Shown piece by piece: positions 44,931 to 52,957 of a stretch of DNA of 64,000 bases (positions are counted from its first letter, which is position 1; every line of letters starts with the position of its first letter). The notes beneath the pieces are model-generated. The model saw only the letters and a list, made by a program, of their open reading frames with translations. It made no database searches and was not told the DNA's origin. Source of the DNA: Sphingomonas sp. CFBP 8760 (GTDB lineage: Bacteria > Pseudomonadota > Alphaproteobacteria > Sphingomonadales > Sphingomonadaceae); contig NZ_JACYUG010000005.1 of assembly GCF_014841615.1 (NCBI RefSeq), forward strand, positions 230,327 through 294,326, in the 5' to 3' direction. Both the position numbers and the translations under genes were made by a program.

Positions 44931-45940
44931 CGATCGAGATCGTCGTCGGGTTGCCGCACCTGAACAACGGCCCGATCCTCGCCCGCGCCAAGCTGATGCA
45001 GCAACCAATGCTGATATCAGCCAACTGCCTCTCGAAATGGCGCGACCGGGCCGGTTGGCGCAGCTGGGAGGGTTGGCGGCACGGGCAACTTGCCAATACC
45101 ACAGGACTGCGCAGCCTCGATCTTGATAGTGCCGGCTATGTTCTGGCTAGTCGCTATGGCGGTTTCCCATGGTCGATCGCCGACTACATGGCGCTGGCGG
45201 CCAGCTATCCGTTCCGGCGCATCGCCGCAGCCGATTATTGCTGCGAGCATCAGATCGCAGGCGACCGCGACGAGGTCCTGGATCGCATCAGCCGCACGGT
45301 CGCGACCAATCGCGAGTGCCGGGAACGCGCCGCTGACCTCGGCATCATCGAGCGGCTGATGCCGGTCCTGCAAGGCCGGACGCCGGAGGACTACAGCCGC
45401 TGCGCCGAGGCTCTCCACCTGTCGATGCTGCCCGGGACCGTCGTCGGTGTCGGCAGCATGTGCCGGCGTGACATACATGGACCCGAAGGTCTGATCGCTG
45501 TCGTCAGCTACCTCGATCGCGTCCTGCCGATCGGCGTCCGCGCGCACCTGTTCGGAGTGAAGGGCTCCGCACTGCCATGGCTGCTACCGTTCGCCGGGCG
45601 CGTCGCGTCGATCGATTCACAGGCATGGGGCACGGCCGCACGCCGCGAAGCGCACCGAACGGGGAGGTCGAAGACCGACGCCTTCGCTGCAGATCACATG
45701 GAGCGTTGGACGATCGTCCAGCTCGACCGGCTGCTTGAACCGCCGTGCCACGCCCCCGCGACAGCACCGATGCCGTTACCGACCCCCAGCGATGACCCAT
45801 GGGAGCGCGCCATTGCCCGCGCGCGTGCCGAGGTCCGTGACCTGATCGCCTCCGGCGACCTGTCACACGACGAGATCACCGCCAGCTGGATCGAGACATG
45901 GGCAGCGGACCTATATGCCGAGGAGCGCGAGGCCGCCTGA
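44927..45940 (+). CDS. DpdA/tRNA-guanine-transglycosylase-like protein
   Basis: A 337-residue TIM-barrel protein of the type annotated as deazapurine DNA modification (DpdA) family. DpdA relatives exchange guanine in DNA for 7-deazaguanine bases such as preQ0. Matching blocks are DLDSAGYV near residue 64 (candidate catalytic Asp), AADYCCEHQI near 100, VLQGRTPEDYSRC near 146, VVGVGSMCRR, AHLFGVKG and VASIDSQAWGTAARR. No queuosine-precursor genes (folE, queD, queE, queC) lie nearby, so preQ0 would come from the host. The link to DNA rather than RNA or another substrate is inference. Confidence 0.75.
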   Translation: MTIEIVVGLPHLNNGPILARAKLMQQPMLISANCLSKWRDRAGWRSWEGWRHGQLANTTGLRSLDLDSAGYVLASRYGGFPWSIADYMALAASYPFRRIAAADYCCEHQIAGDRDEVLDRISRTVATNRECRERAADLGIIERLMPVLQGRTPEDYSRCAEALHLSMLPGTVVGVGSMCRRDIHGPEGLIAVVSYLDRVLPIGVRAHLFGVKGSALPWLLPFAGRVASIDSQAWGTAARREAHRTGRSKTDAFAADHMERWTIVQLDRLLEPPCHAPATAPMPLPTPSDDPWERAIARARAEVRDLIASGDLSHDEITASWIETWAADLYAEEREAA

Positions 45941-46112
45941 CGGCCGGAAAGATGTTTCCAAAAACCGGCAATATCTTGTCCCCGAGGCATGCCCAGGAGC
46001 CCAGCCCTGAGGGGCTGACGATACGAGCGCGATGCCGGTGTTGCGGAGAAAAGAGGGGGGTGAGGGGTGTGCGCAAGAGAAGCGCGCGGTCCTCATTTCG
46101 GAGCATGCGTCG

Positions 46113-46757
46113 ATGATTTACGATGTGCCTTTCCGCCACCAACAAGCGCTGGACCCGAGCGCCCTGACCACCGTCACCGCGACCCTGCACGCGATCGAGA
46201 AGGCGGTGGAGGATTGCCGCAACGCCGGCGTCAGCCCGGAAAGCGATCCTGCCGTGACGCTGCTGACCCGGCATATGGCCACCGTCTCGGCCAACCGCGC
46301 CGATGAAGGCGTGCTCCGCGCCGCCTGCACCCGCCGGGTCGAGGAACTGAAGCGCTTCCCGACCTTGCTGGCGCTGGCGATCCGCGGTGTCGAATATGAC
46401 GCCGCTGCCAAGGCCCGTTTTCACGAGGACGGCAAGCGCGCCATGCTGCTGCTCGCCAGTGCGCTTGGCCTAGCGACCGAATCCTATGAGGTCCGCGCGG
46501 TCACCGGCACGGTCGACCAGTCTGGCTACATCCTGCTCGCCGCAGCCGACCTCGCCGTCATGCTGCAGATCGGCGCGCGTCACGAAGGTCGTGAGGTATC
46601 CTACCGGGCGGTGTCGGGCGGTCTCGAACAGCAAAACCGCTTCGCCTCGATCCGCGACCTGCTGAAGCCCGACCGCTTCGCCGACCGGCTGTGCCGCGAC
46701 CTTGGCCTCAGCCGTCCCGGCCGGCCGAATGACCTCCCCACCCAGCTTGCCGCCTGA
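46113..46757 (+). CDS. Hypothetical protein
   Basis: A 214-residue, largely helical protein starting ATG 46113. It has no recognised domain. The upstream 170 bases contain a G-rich tract (46045-46071). A longer in-frame reading from 46032 crosses that tract and is less likely. Codon use is fully plasmid-like. Confidence 0.65.
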   Translation: MIYDVPFRHQQALDPSALTTVTATLHAIEKAVEDCRNAGVSPESDPAVTLLTRHMATVSANRADEGVLRAACTRRVEELKRFPTLLALAIRGVEYDAAAKARFHEDGKRAMLLLASALGLATESYEVRAVTGTVDQSGYILLAAADLAVMLQIGARHEGREVSYRAVSGGLEQQNRFASIRDLLKPDRFADRLCRDLGLSRPGRPNDLPTQLAA

Positions 46758-46769
46758 AGGAGGGCTCCG

Positions 46770-47066
46770 ATGGACATCCAACACGCGCTCGGCGTCGCAA
46801 GGGGCGACGCCGCCCACCTGTCGCGCTACATGGACCGGCGAGAGCGCTTCCTCGACATGCTTGACTGGTCGTTGCTGAGCGAGAGCCAGGCGCGGCAGGC
46901 GTCGATGCTGGATGAGCTGCTCGAAGACGACTGGGCCGCGGCCGGTCGCTACATCGACTGGCTGATCGACCGCCAGACCCGCGATAATGCGCCGCTGCCC
47001 GGAGTGATGCGCTTTGCGCCGTATCCGCGCCCGTGGCACGCTGAATGGATCACACTGGCAGCCTGA
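46770..47066 (+). CDS. Hypothetical protein
   Basis: A 98-residue protein starting ATG 46770 after AAGGAGGGC. It is helical, Asp/Arg-rich and Trp-containing (LDMLDWSLL, DDWAAAGRYIDWLIDRQ). It is twelve bases after the previous gene and is part of the same transcription unit. No family is recognised. Confidence 0.65.
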   Translation: MDIQHALGVARGDAAHLSRYMDRRERFLDMLDWSLLSESQARQASMLDELLEDDWAAAGRYIDWLIDRQTRDNAPLPGVMRFAPYPRPWHAEWITLAA

Positions 47067-47085
47067 CTGATTGGGGGATCAAACA

Positions 47086-47397
47086 ATGAGCCGTCATACC
47101 TTCGCCGGCAGGGCCGGCACTAACGTTGCGATCGGCTGGGATCGGCCACTTCGGACGTTCTTCGTGCAAGTGAGCAAGCCGCATCCGACCAAGGCCGGAG
47201 AGAGCAAGATGCTGCGGTGGGCCGGCACCGATATCGATGAACTGAAAACCGCCGCAGAGGCGATCGCCATTGCCAAGACCTATGCCGACCTGCCTGACAC
47301 GCTTGGTGCGACGCTGGAGACCGATCGCCTGAAGACCGTGGCCACGCCCGACGGTCCGGCCCAAATCGCAGCCCGGCCCTTCCTCAAGCGGTCCTGA
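47086..47397 (+). CDS. Hypothetical protein
   Basis: A 103-residue protein starting ATG 47086 after GGGGGATC. A beta-rich front (NVAIGWDRPLRTFFVQVSKP) is followed by a helix. No recognised family. It probably belongs to the same unit as the 46770 gene. Confidence 0.65.
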   Translation: MSRHTFAGRAGTNVAIGWDRPLRTFFVQVSKPHPTKAGESKMLRWAGTDIDELKTAAEAIAIAKTYADLPDTLGATLETDRLKTVATPDGPAQIAARPFLKRS

Positions 47398-47468
47398 AGC
47401 GCCCGCAAGGGCAATGGAGGGGAGGGAGATGGGGTTGTTGATCCACGGTGGATCGACGGAGAAACCCC

Positions 47469-47969
47469 ATGTCCCACATCTTCGATCTTGGCGGCGCGCC
47501 TGCCAATGAGGAATGCGCCCAGCTCGGGCAGACCATCGACTTCGACGTGGCCAATACGCTCGAGGTGATGACCTATAAGCTGGCGATCATCGCCCGCCAC
47601 GGCATGCCCCCCGAAGGGTGCAAGCTGATCGTCCACAACAACCGCCACGACTTCGGCTGCTATCGCACGCTCGCCCTGCGGGTGGAGGACGAGGACAGCG
47701 AGGCGGTCGCAGCCTATGCCCAGGCCGTGGAGGAAGGTCTCGGTTCCTGGATCGAGGCAGGGTTCACGCCGCCCGTCGGCTATGCCGGCAAGGTCGCCAC
47801 GATCGAACGCGCCGAACATGCCGAACTGGTGATCGGCGCATTGCTGACGACGCGGCCAGGCCCGGACGGGACCTTCCCGGTCGCCGACTTTGCCATCCTG
47901 CACGGCAACCTCGCCGCTGCTTTCCCGGAACAGGCCGAAGCCGCGCGTCAGCGCCTCACCGCCGCCTGA
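47469..47969 (+). CDS. Hypothetical protein
   Basis: A 166-residue protein starting ATG 47469 after GGAGAAACCCC. It is mixed alpha/beta and acidic (LALRVEDEDSEAVAAYAQAV). No family is recognised. A G-rich tract precedes it at 47416-47436. Confidence 0.65.
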   Translation: MSHIFDLGGAPANEECAQLGQTIDFDVANTLEVMTYKLAIIARHGMPPEGCKLIVHNNRHDFGCYRTLALRVEDEDSEAVAAYAQAVEEGLGSWIEAGFTPPVGYAGKVATIERAEHAELVIGALLTTRPGPDGTFPVADFAILHGNLAAAFPEQAEAARQRLTAA

Positions 47970-48031
47970 TCCAGCCCAAGCCCCACAAGCATGGCGCGCC
48001 GGCTTAACCCCGGCGTGACCGGAGAACGCCC

Positions 48032-48739
48032 GTGTCTAACAGCTACACCAAAGCCGCCTTCTGCATCCTCATGTCGCCGGCGGATGCGACGATGCTCAGC
48101 CTCGCCGTGAAGGCGATCGGTATCCTCGATACCGTCAGCGACGACGAGGATCTGAAGCTCTCGTTCGATGCGCTCGGCGTGCGTTTCGGCGAGGTGTTTC
48201 CGGCCAAGGGGCCGAACGCCTTCGGCAGCTTCCTCGATCTGATCGATGATCCTGCCCATCCCAGCCTCGGCTGCGACATCGACATCGAGGAGCCCGGCAC
48301 CGAAGGCCTGTGCTCGGTCACCTTCAGTGGAGAGCAGGTCGAGATCGAGGTGATCGCCCGCCTGATCTTTACCGCCTGCAAGTCGGCGCTGCCCTGCGCA
48401 TTCGAATGGGCGCACGGCATGGATCGTCTTCGCGTCGGCGAGTTCGGGGGCGGCTGCGTCGTCATCACCGCGGCCGGCATCGACTACCATAACACCCGCG
48501 ATATCCTTGATCGCGTGATCACCCGCACGATCGCCGACCCCGATGAGGCGGTGGACGGCTTCGTGCTGGCGCTTGCCGACCAGGAACACGGCCTGAGCTT
48601 CTGGAACAACGATCACGGCTTCGGCCGGCTCGGACTGGCGACGGTGTTCAGCGAGGACGAGGCGACACGCTTCGACAAGCCGATCGCGCACACCGAGCCG
48701 GAATGGCTGGCGATGCCGGCACCGCTCGCCTTCTCCTGA
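48032..48739 (+). CDS. Hypothetical protein
   Basis: A 235-residue acidic protein starting GTG 48032 after GGAGAAC. It has ordered alpha/beta character without recognised motifs. It ends 12 bases before the next gene. Confidence 0.65.
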   Translation: MSNSYTKAAFCILMSPADATMLSLAVKAIGILDTVSDDEDLKLSFDALGVRFGEVFPAKGPNAFGSFLDLIDDPAHPSLGCDIDIEEPGTEGLCSVTFSGEQVEIEVIARLIFTACKSALPCAFEWAHGMDRLRVGEFGGGCVVITAAGIDYHNTRDILDRVITRTIADPDEAVDGFVLALADQEHGLSFWNNDHGFGRLGLATVFSEDEATRFDKPIAHTEPEWLAMPAPLAFS

Positions 48740-48751
48740 AGGATCGAACCC

Positions 48752-50161
48752 ATGCTGATGATGACATCGCAACCCGCCGGGACCATCCCGGCGGGATCGC
48801 TCCCGCCTGCACAGCCATTCGGGCCTGCCGAGGCTGTATCCCCGGAGAAGTTCGACTCCGCCGACATGCGCTGCTGGCTAAACCGGGGCCGATCGGTTGA
48901 ACATGCAACCGAGCTTGCCCGCATCTGGCGGACGTATCCCGACCTGCCTCCCGGTGCGTCGCTGGAGGACCGGATGGCGCGTTGTGGCGAACGGCTAGCC
49001 GAGATGAAGCCTCTGAACGACGCGATCAGCGCCAGGACGGAAGCCGAGCGGCAGGCGCGCAACTTCGCCTTCACAGAATCCCACATCGTGGACGGCACGA
49101 TCTCCGATAACGAGGTCGCGATCCTGCGAGGCCGTGACGAGCATGGCTATGACTGGGATATCGCCGTCGCCTATGCCAGCGGCTGGACTGCCGCTGACGC
49201 CGGCTGCGAGCATCGTTTTTTCGTCGACGGGTCGAAGCGCAAGGCCGAGAAGCGTGCCGCCTATGATCGCGGCTTCGCCGATGGTGGCGGTGACCAGTCC
49301 GACCTTTTCGACGCTGCCCGCCGTAGCAACCTTGTTGCCTTGCGGCGTGACAATCAGCGGCCGATTGCTTCAGCGCAGCCAATCGCCCGCCCGGCGCCGA
49401 GCAGCTGGCCCAAGCCAAGCGACCATGCCCGCCCGACCCGGTGGTCGCGCCGGCTGCTGATTGTTTCGGACGCCACCATCGAGGAGGTGACGCCGGGGCT
49501 GATGCGGGTGACCGGTCTTCATCTGACCGGCGAGGTTCGCGCCCGCGCGGGTACTGAGGCAATGACGATCGTCACGATCGACCGCCATGCCGGCTTTGTT
49601 GTGAGCGACTGCCCGGTCAAGACGTCGGTGCCGATCGCCGCAGCCCGCGCCGATGAGATCATCGCCGACCCTCGCCACGGCGATGCGCTTCGCGCCATCC
49701 TTGCCGGCGTCGAGATCGATGACGTCCTGATCGCGGTGCAGGGAGACTATCTCCGTATCGTCGACGCCTTTGCCGGTGCGCTGCCGCTATGCGCGAACAT
49801 GGAGCGGACGCAAAACTCGCTGCTGCAACAGCGTGCCCATCTGCGCTGCTGGCTCGACCGCGGCTACGGCGGGGCGGGCAACATCGGTGCCGGCCACATC
49901 CGCTGGGGTAAGGCGATCAAGGGCCTGACCGGCAAGCTCAGCGAGTTCACCGCCCGCTATGTCGGACCCGCGCCGCGGCGTGGTCACCTGATCCGGATCG
50001 AGGCTGAAGGCGGCGAGCCCGCACATGGCTACGCCACCTCGGCCGGCGAGCCGCTCGTGCCGGAGATCATCGTCTCCAACAAGACGAACATCCGCCGCGA
50101 GATGGCGGCTGCCCTGCGCACCTTTGGTGGCGCGACCCGGCTGATGGACGGGCGCGGCTGA
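48752..50161 (+). CDS. Hypothetical protein, 469 residues
   Basis: A large unassigned protein. The N-terminal region is Pro-rich, then DMRCWLNRGRSVEHATELAR. A central helical stretch carries CEHRFFVDGSKRKAEKRAAY. The C-terminal half looks beta-rich and ends with LIRIEAEGGEPAHGYATSA. Two CWLxRG segments occur (RCWLNRG and RCWLDRG), an internal repetition. Its codon use is plasmid-like. Function unknown. Confidence 0.65.
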   Translation: MLMMTSQPAGTIPAGSLPPAQPFGPAEAVSPEKFDSADMRCWLNRGRSVEHATELARIWRTYPDLPPGASLEDRMARCGERLAEMKPLNDAISARTEAERQARNFAFTESHIVDGTISDNEVAILRGRDEHGYDWDIAVAYASGWTAADAGCEHRFFVDGSKRKAEKRAAYDRGFADGGGDQSDLFDAARRSNLVALRRDNQRPIASAQPIARPAPSSWPKPSDHARPTRWSRRLLIVSDATIEEVTPGLMRVTGLHLTGEVRARAGTEAMTIVTIDRHAGFVVSDCPVKTSVPIAAARADEIIADPRHGDALRAILAGVEIDDVLIAVQGDYLRIVDAFAGALPLCANMERTQNSLLQQRAHLRCWLDRGYGGAGNIGAGHIRWGKAIKGLTGKLSEFTARYVGPAPRRGHLIRIEAEGGEPAHGYATSAGEPLVPEIIVSNKTNIRREMAAALRTFGGATRLMDGRG

Positions 50162-50204
50162 CGCCGACGCCACCCCCTTTCCCAACTTCATCCCAGAGGA
50201 GACT

Positions 50205-50321
50205 ATGATGGCTGACATTCGCACCCTGACCGTGATGACCGAGGCCGATGACAAGGCGCTCGGTTTTGCCGGTTTAAACAAGGTGGGAACCGGTGAAAAA
50301 ATGTTTGGAGTCGTAGGCTAA
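50205..50321 (+). pseudogene. 5-prime fragment of an interrupted gene
   Basis: A good ribosome-binding site (GAGGAGAC) and 20 or so plasmid-like codons (MMADIRTLTVMTEADDKALG) are followed after about 50270 by AT-richer sequence and a stop. The downstream region is an IS66 remnant. A matching headless coding region resumes at about 51,900, so this may be the start of one gene split by insertion. Confidence 0.55.
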
Positions 50322-50324
50322 GCC

Positions 50325-50860
50325 TCGGTCGACCGTAAGGGGATGGCGATCATCCGCGAGCGATACGAGATCGAGCCTCACATGACGCCTGACCGGACCC
50401 CGCATTCAGATTCACGTAGGATGCGCAAACTGTCGCGGCTGTATCTGCTGGACTTCTTCGCTTAGGCCAATGGTGTCCTCGCCAAGATTTCGGCGCGTGT
50501 GCCGGTGGCAGCGGCGCTGCGCTATGCGGTGAAACTAAAGCCCGCCTCGTTGCCTACAAGACCGATAGCCAGCTGGAGATCGGCAACAACCCAGCTGAGA
50601 ATGCGCTACATGCCGTTGCTCTCGGCAGACGAAACTGGACTTTTGCGATGCCGACTGTGGCAGTGAGCGTGTCACGGCCATGTATACGCTGTTGGAGATC
50701 TGCTGGCTGAACGCGGTCAACCCGCAGGAGTGGCTTGCCAACGTCTTCAACTGCATCGAGCAAGGTCATCCCGTCAATAGACTTGATAAGCTTATGCCAT
50801 GGCCAGGGGTCACCGCTTGGGACGACACTGATCTGTCGGAACGAGCAATAACTGGCTAGC
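50325..50860 (+). pseudogene. IS66-family transposase (TnpC) remnant
   Basis: A broken IS66 TnpC C-terminal half can be read in pieces across frames: GMAIIRERYEIEPHMTP, then LSRLYLLDFFA with an in-frame stop, ARLVAYKTDSQLEIGNNPAE followed by NALHAVALGRRNWTF, and SERVTAMYTLLEICWLNAVN followed by DKLMPWPGVTAW. Stops and frameshifts show it is dead. The N-terminal half, TnpA, TnpB and clear inverted ends were not found, so this is a relic rather than a whole element. Confidence 0.85.
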
Positions 50861-50981
50861 AGATTGGCCATTTTAAATGGTAAGATGCATATATGCTGTG
50901 GGGCAAATTTGACATCTATAAGATAATTATTATAAATAATTCTAGTTCGATGCGTAATGATGCATTATTTATGCGGTCGCG

Positions 50982-51518
50982 TTAGTGACTATTCTTATTT
51001 AAGGATGAGGATGCCACGGTGCCAGCGTTCGTGCTAAGGCGATAAAGAAAATCACGACGCTCCTCTGATCCGGGTACGAATTTCTTCAAATTCCGAGATT
51101 GGTCTTTCGACAGTGGAAATATACTATATCCACGGCCTATCAAGCATGTCTCTACTTCTTTTTGCAACTTGTTCTGTAAAGAATTAACTTGACGCCTAGG
51201 GTCGTATATTCTTTTCAATAGCACATTCCGGTTGGCTTGAGCTGCAATTCCCTCTTCATCAGCAGGCCGCGCCATGGGCGGCATATTATTTTCTCGCTCC
51301 AAGGCTTCGAAGCCCTGTACGTAGACTTTAGCTTCCCTATCCCGCTTTACATCACGTAAGGCCGTTGGAAGGCTACAGGCAATAGCATCAGCGTCATAAT
51401 CGGTACGCGAAACCCCTGGCTTTCCCCAGGTATATGCGGACTGCGCCGCTATCACATCTTGTGATAGAAATGCCATAAAAGGCGACAACGCCCAACCTGC
51501 TATTTTTAACACACGCAT
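50982..51518 (-). CDS. Predicted secreted hypothetical protein
   Basis: A 178-residue protein with a probable signal peptide (IAGWALSPFMAFLSQDVIA) and a basic helical mature part. Its DNA is markedly AT-richer than the plasmid. Together with the small gene at 51541 it forms a foreign-looking pair next to the IS66 remnant. No family is recognised. Confidence 0.65.
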   Translation of the reverse strand: MRVLKIAGWALSPFMAFLSQDVIAAQSAYTWGKPGVSRTDYDADAIACSLPTALRDVKRDREAKVYVQGFEALERENNMPPMARPADEEGIAAQANRNVLLKRIYDPRRQVNSLQNKLQKEVETCLIGRGYSIFPLSKDQSRNLKKFVPGSEERRDFLYRLSTNAGTVASSSLNKNSH

Positions 51519-51540
51519 TGTCGCCTCCTATTCTTATTAC

Positions 51541-51753
51541 TTATCCTGGGCATCCATAGCTTTGTTTGCATCGAGCAAAGTTAATCTCAGCCTGCTGATA
51601 GCAATTAGCAGGATAGTTATTGTTAGGGTAGCTAGCACATGCATACCGCTCACGTTGATAAGTGAGCTCGCAAGGTCCACATCCGGACTGTGCGTATGCG
51701 GGGGCACCACAAGTTAGTGCCAAATTGGCAATAATAAAGGCAAGATTCTTCAC
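51541..51753 (-). CDS. Small cysteine-rich secreted protein
   Basis: A 70-residue protein starting GTG 51753, with a signal peptide (LAFIIANLALTCGAPAYA) and a short mature domain holding six cysteines (GCGPCE, ACASYP, ANCYQQ, RCKQSYGC). The pattern suggests a disulfide-bonded exported peptide. It lies 22 bases upstream of the 50982 gene on the same strand. AT-rich like its neighbour. Function unknown. Confidence 0.6.
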   Translation of the reverse strand: MKNLAFIIANLALTCGAPAYAQSGCGPCELTYQRERYACASYPNNNYPANCYQQAEINFARCKQSYGCPG

Positions 51754-51890
51754 CTGCTTAATATCACACCTCTTCGGTTTGTATTGGTTTGATGAGTGTT
51801 GTTTATCTCATTCCTTCGGTCAACAAATTTTTAAGTGCTCAATATGTGGGCCTATCGATTCGATTATAACACCTTGATAAAATTCTATAA

Positions 51891-52463
51891 AGCAGGAATT
51901 TCTTCCTTATCGCAGCAGCAATCCTTGGTCACGTCGCAGAGCTAGACTGTGACTTTGCCCATCGATTGGCGCAGCAGCTCGACCCGGCCGAATGGCGTAA
52001 GATGCGTATCCGCAACCGGACCGTGGAGGCAGGGGTGTGCGCGTGGCACGACTTCCTCGACGCCAACATGGTCATGCTGGCGTCGTGGCAGGCGACACGC
52101 GACCCTGCGATCGTCGGTAACGGCGATGCCACTGCGCTTGGCCTCGACCTCGACCACGTCAACGCGGCCTGGACCATCGCCACTCGCGATTATTTGACGG
52201 CTTCTGACGAGGCAGCCCGGTTCGATGATTGGCGCGTCACCGGCCGCGATGTGTCGAGCCTCGCGGCTGAAGGCCATGATCTGGCGACGATCCCACCATC
52301 GGATAGCGCCGGCCGCGTCTACAAAGTCGGCTTCATCCAGGCGTACGGCAACGGCTGGATCGTCGACGTCGCGATCACCAGCGAGTGCTTCGAGCACCTG
52401 ATCGATGCCGAGGCTCACCTCTGGTCCGTCTTCGCCTCCGACGAAAGCCGACACCGAGAGTGA
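51891..52463 (+). pseudogene. Headless hypothetical gene (5-prime truncated)
   Basis: Coding sequence with plasmid-like codons begins without a start at about 51,900 (AAAILGHVAELDCDFAHRLA), directly after AT-rich DNA. It continues as a 160-residue conserved-looking protein to 52463. The only in-frame initiator is a TTG at 51966 that would discard conserved-looking sequence. It is best explained as the 3-prime part of a gene cut by the 50.3-51.9 kb insertion. Confidence 0.6.
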
Positions 52464-52556
52464 CGCCAACAAAATTCGATTATATTACAATACCTTAACC
52501 CATTATGTATCCCGACACCGGGCGGGTCGTAGAGTTGGCCGGGAAGGAGTTAGGAG

Positions 52557-52796
52557 ATGTCACGGTTTCATCTACACGTGTTTGCCCACGTCGATGCCTA
52601 TGATGAGGAAGGGATCGACCGGCCAAGCCTTGAACATGCAAAGCAGGAAGCAATCGTCGGTGCCCGGGAATTGATCGTGAGCCATATCCGTAATGGCCAA
52701 TGCATCTGTTCCAGCAATCGGATCGAGATCAACGATGCCAATGGCGTGCTCCTCGATACGGTCCGCTTTGGTGACGTCCTGACCATCATCGCTTGA
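52557..52796 (+). CDS. DUF6894-like small protein
   Basis: A 79-residue protein starting ATG 52557 after AAGGAGTTAGGAG. The pattern SRFHLHVFAHVDAYDEEGID, then EHAKQEAIVGARELI and the beta-hairpin VLLDTVRFGD, matches small alphaproteobacterial proteins I recall as DUF6894. Function unknown. Confidence 0.7.
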   Translation: MSRFHLHVFAHVDAYDEEGIDRPSLEHAKQEAIVGARELIVSHIRNGQCICSSNRIEINDANGVLLDTVRFGDVLTIIA

Positions 52797-52957
52797 CCGG
52801 TATGATCGTGCCAGCGCTCATGTCTGGACGAAAGGGGACCTGGCGCGCCCCGCATCAGGTCTGAAGCGACCAGATAGGCCCCAAGGCGCAAGGAGGGAGG
52901 GGGAGGGGACAGGCAGGTGCGGGGAAAGGCCCCGCGCACGTCCGAAAGGTCCTGCCC

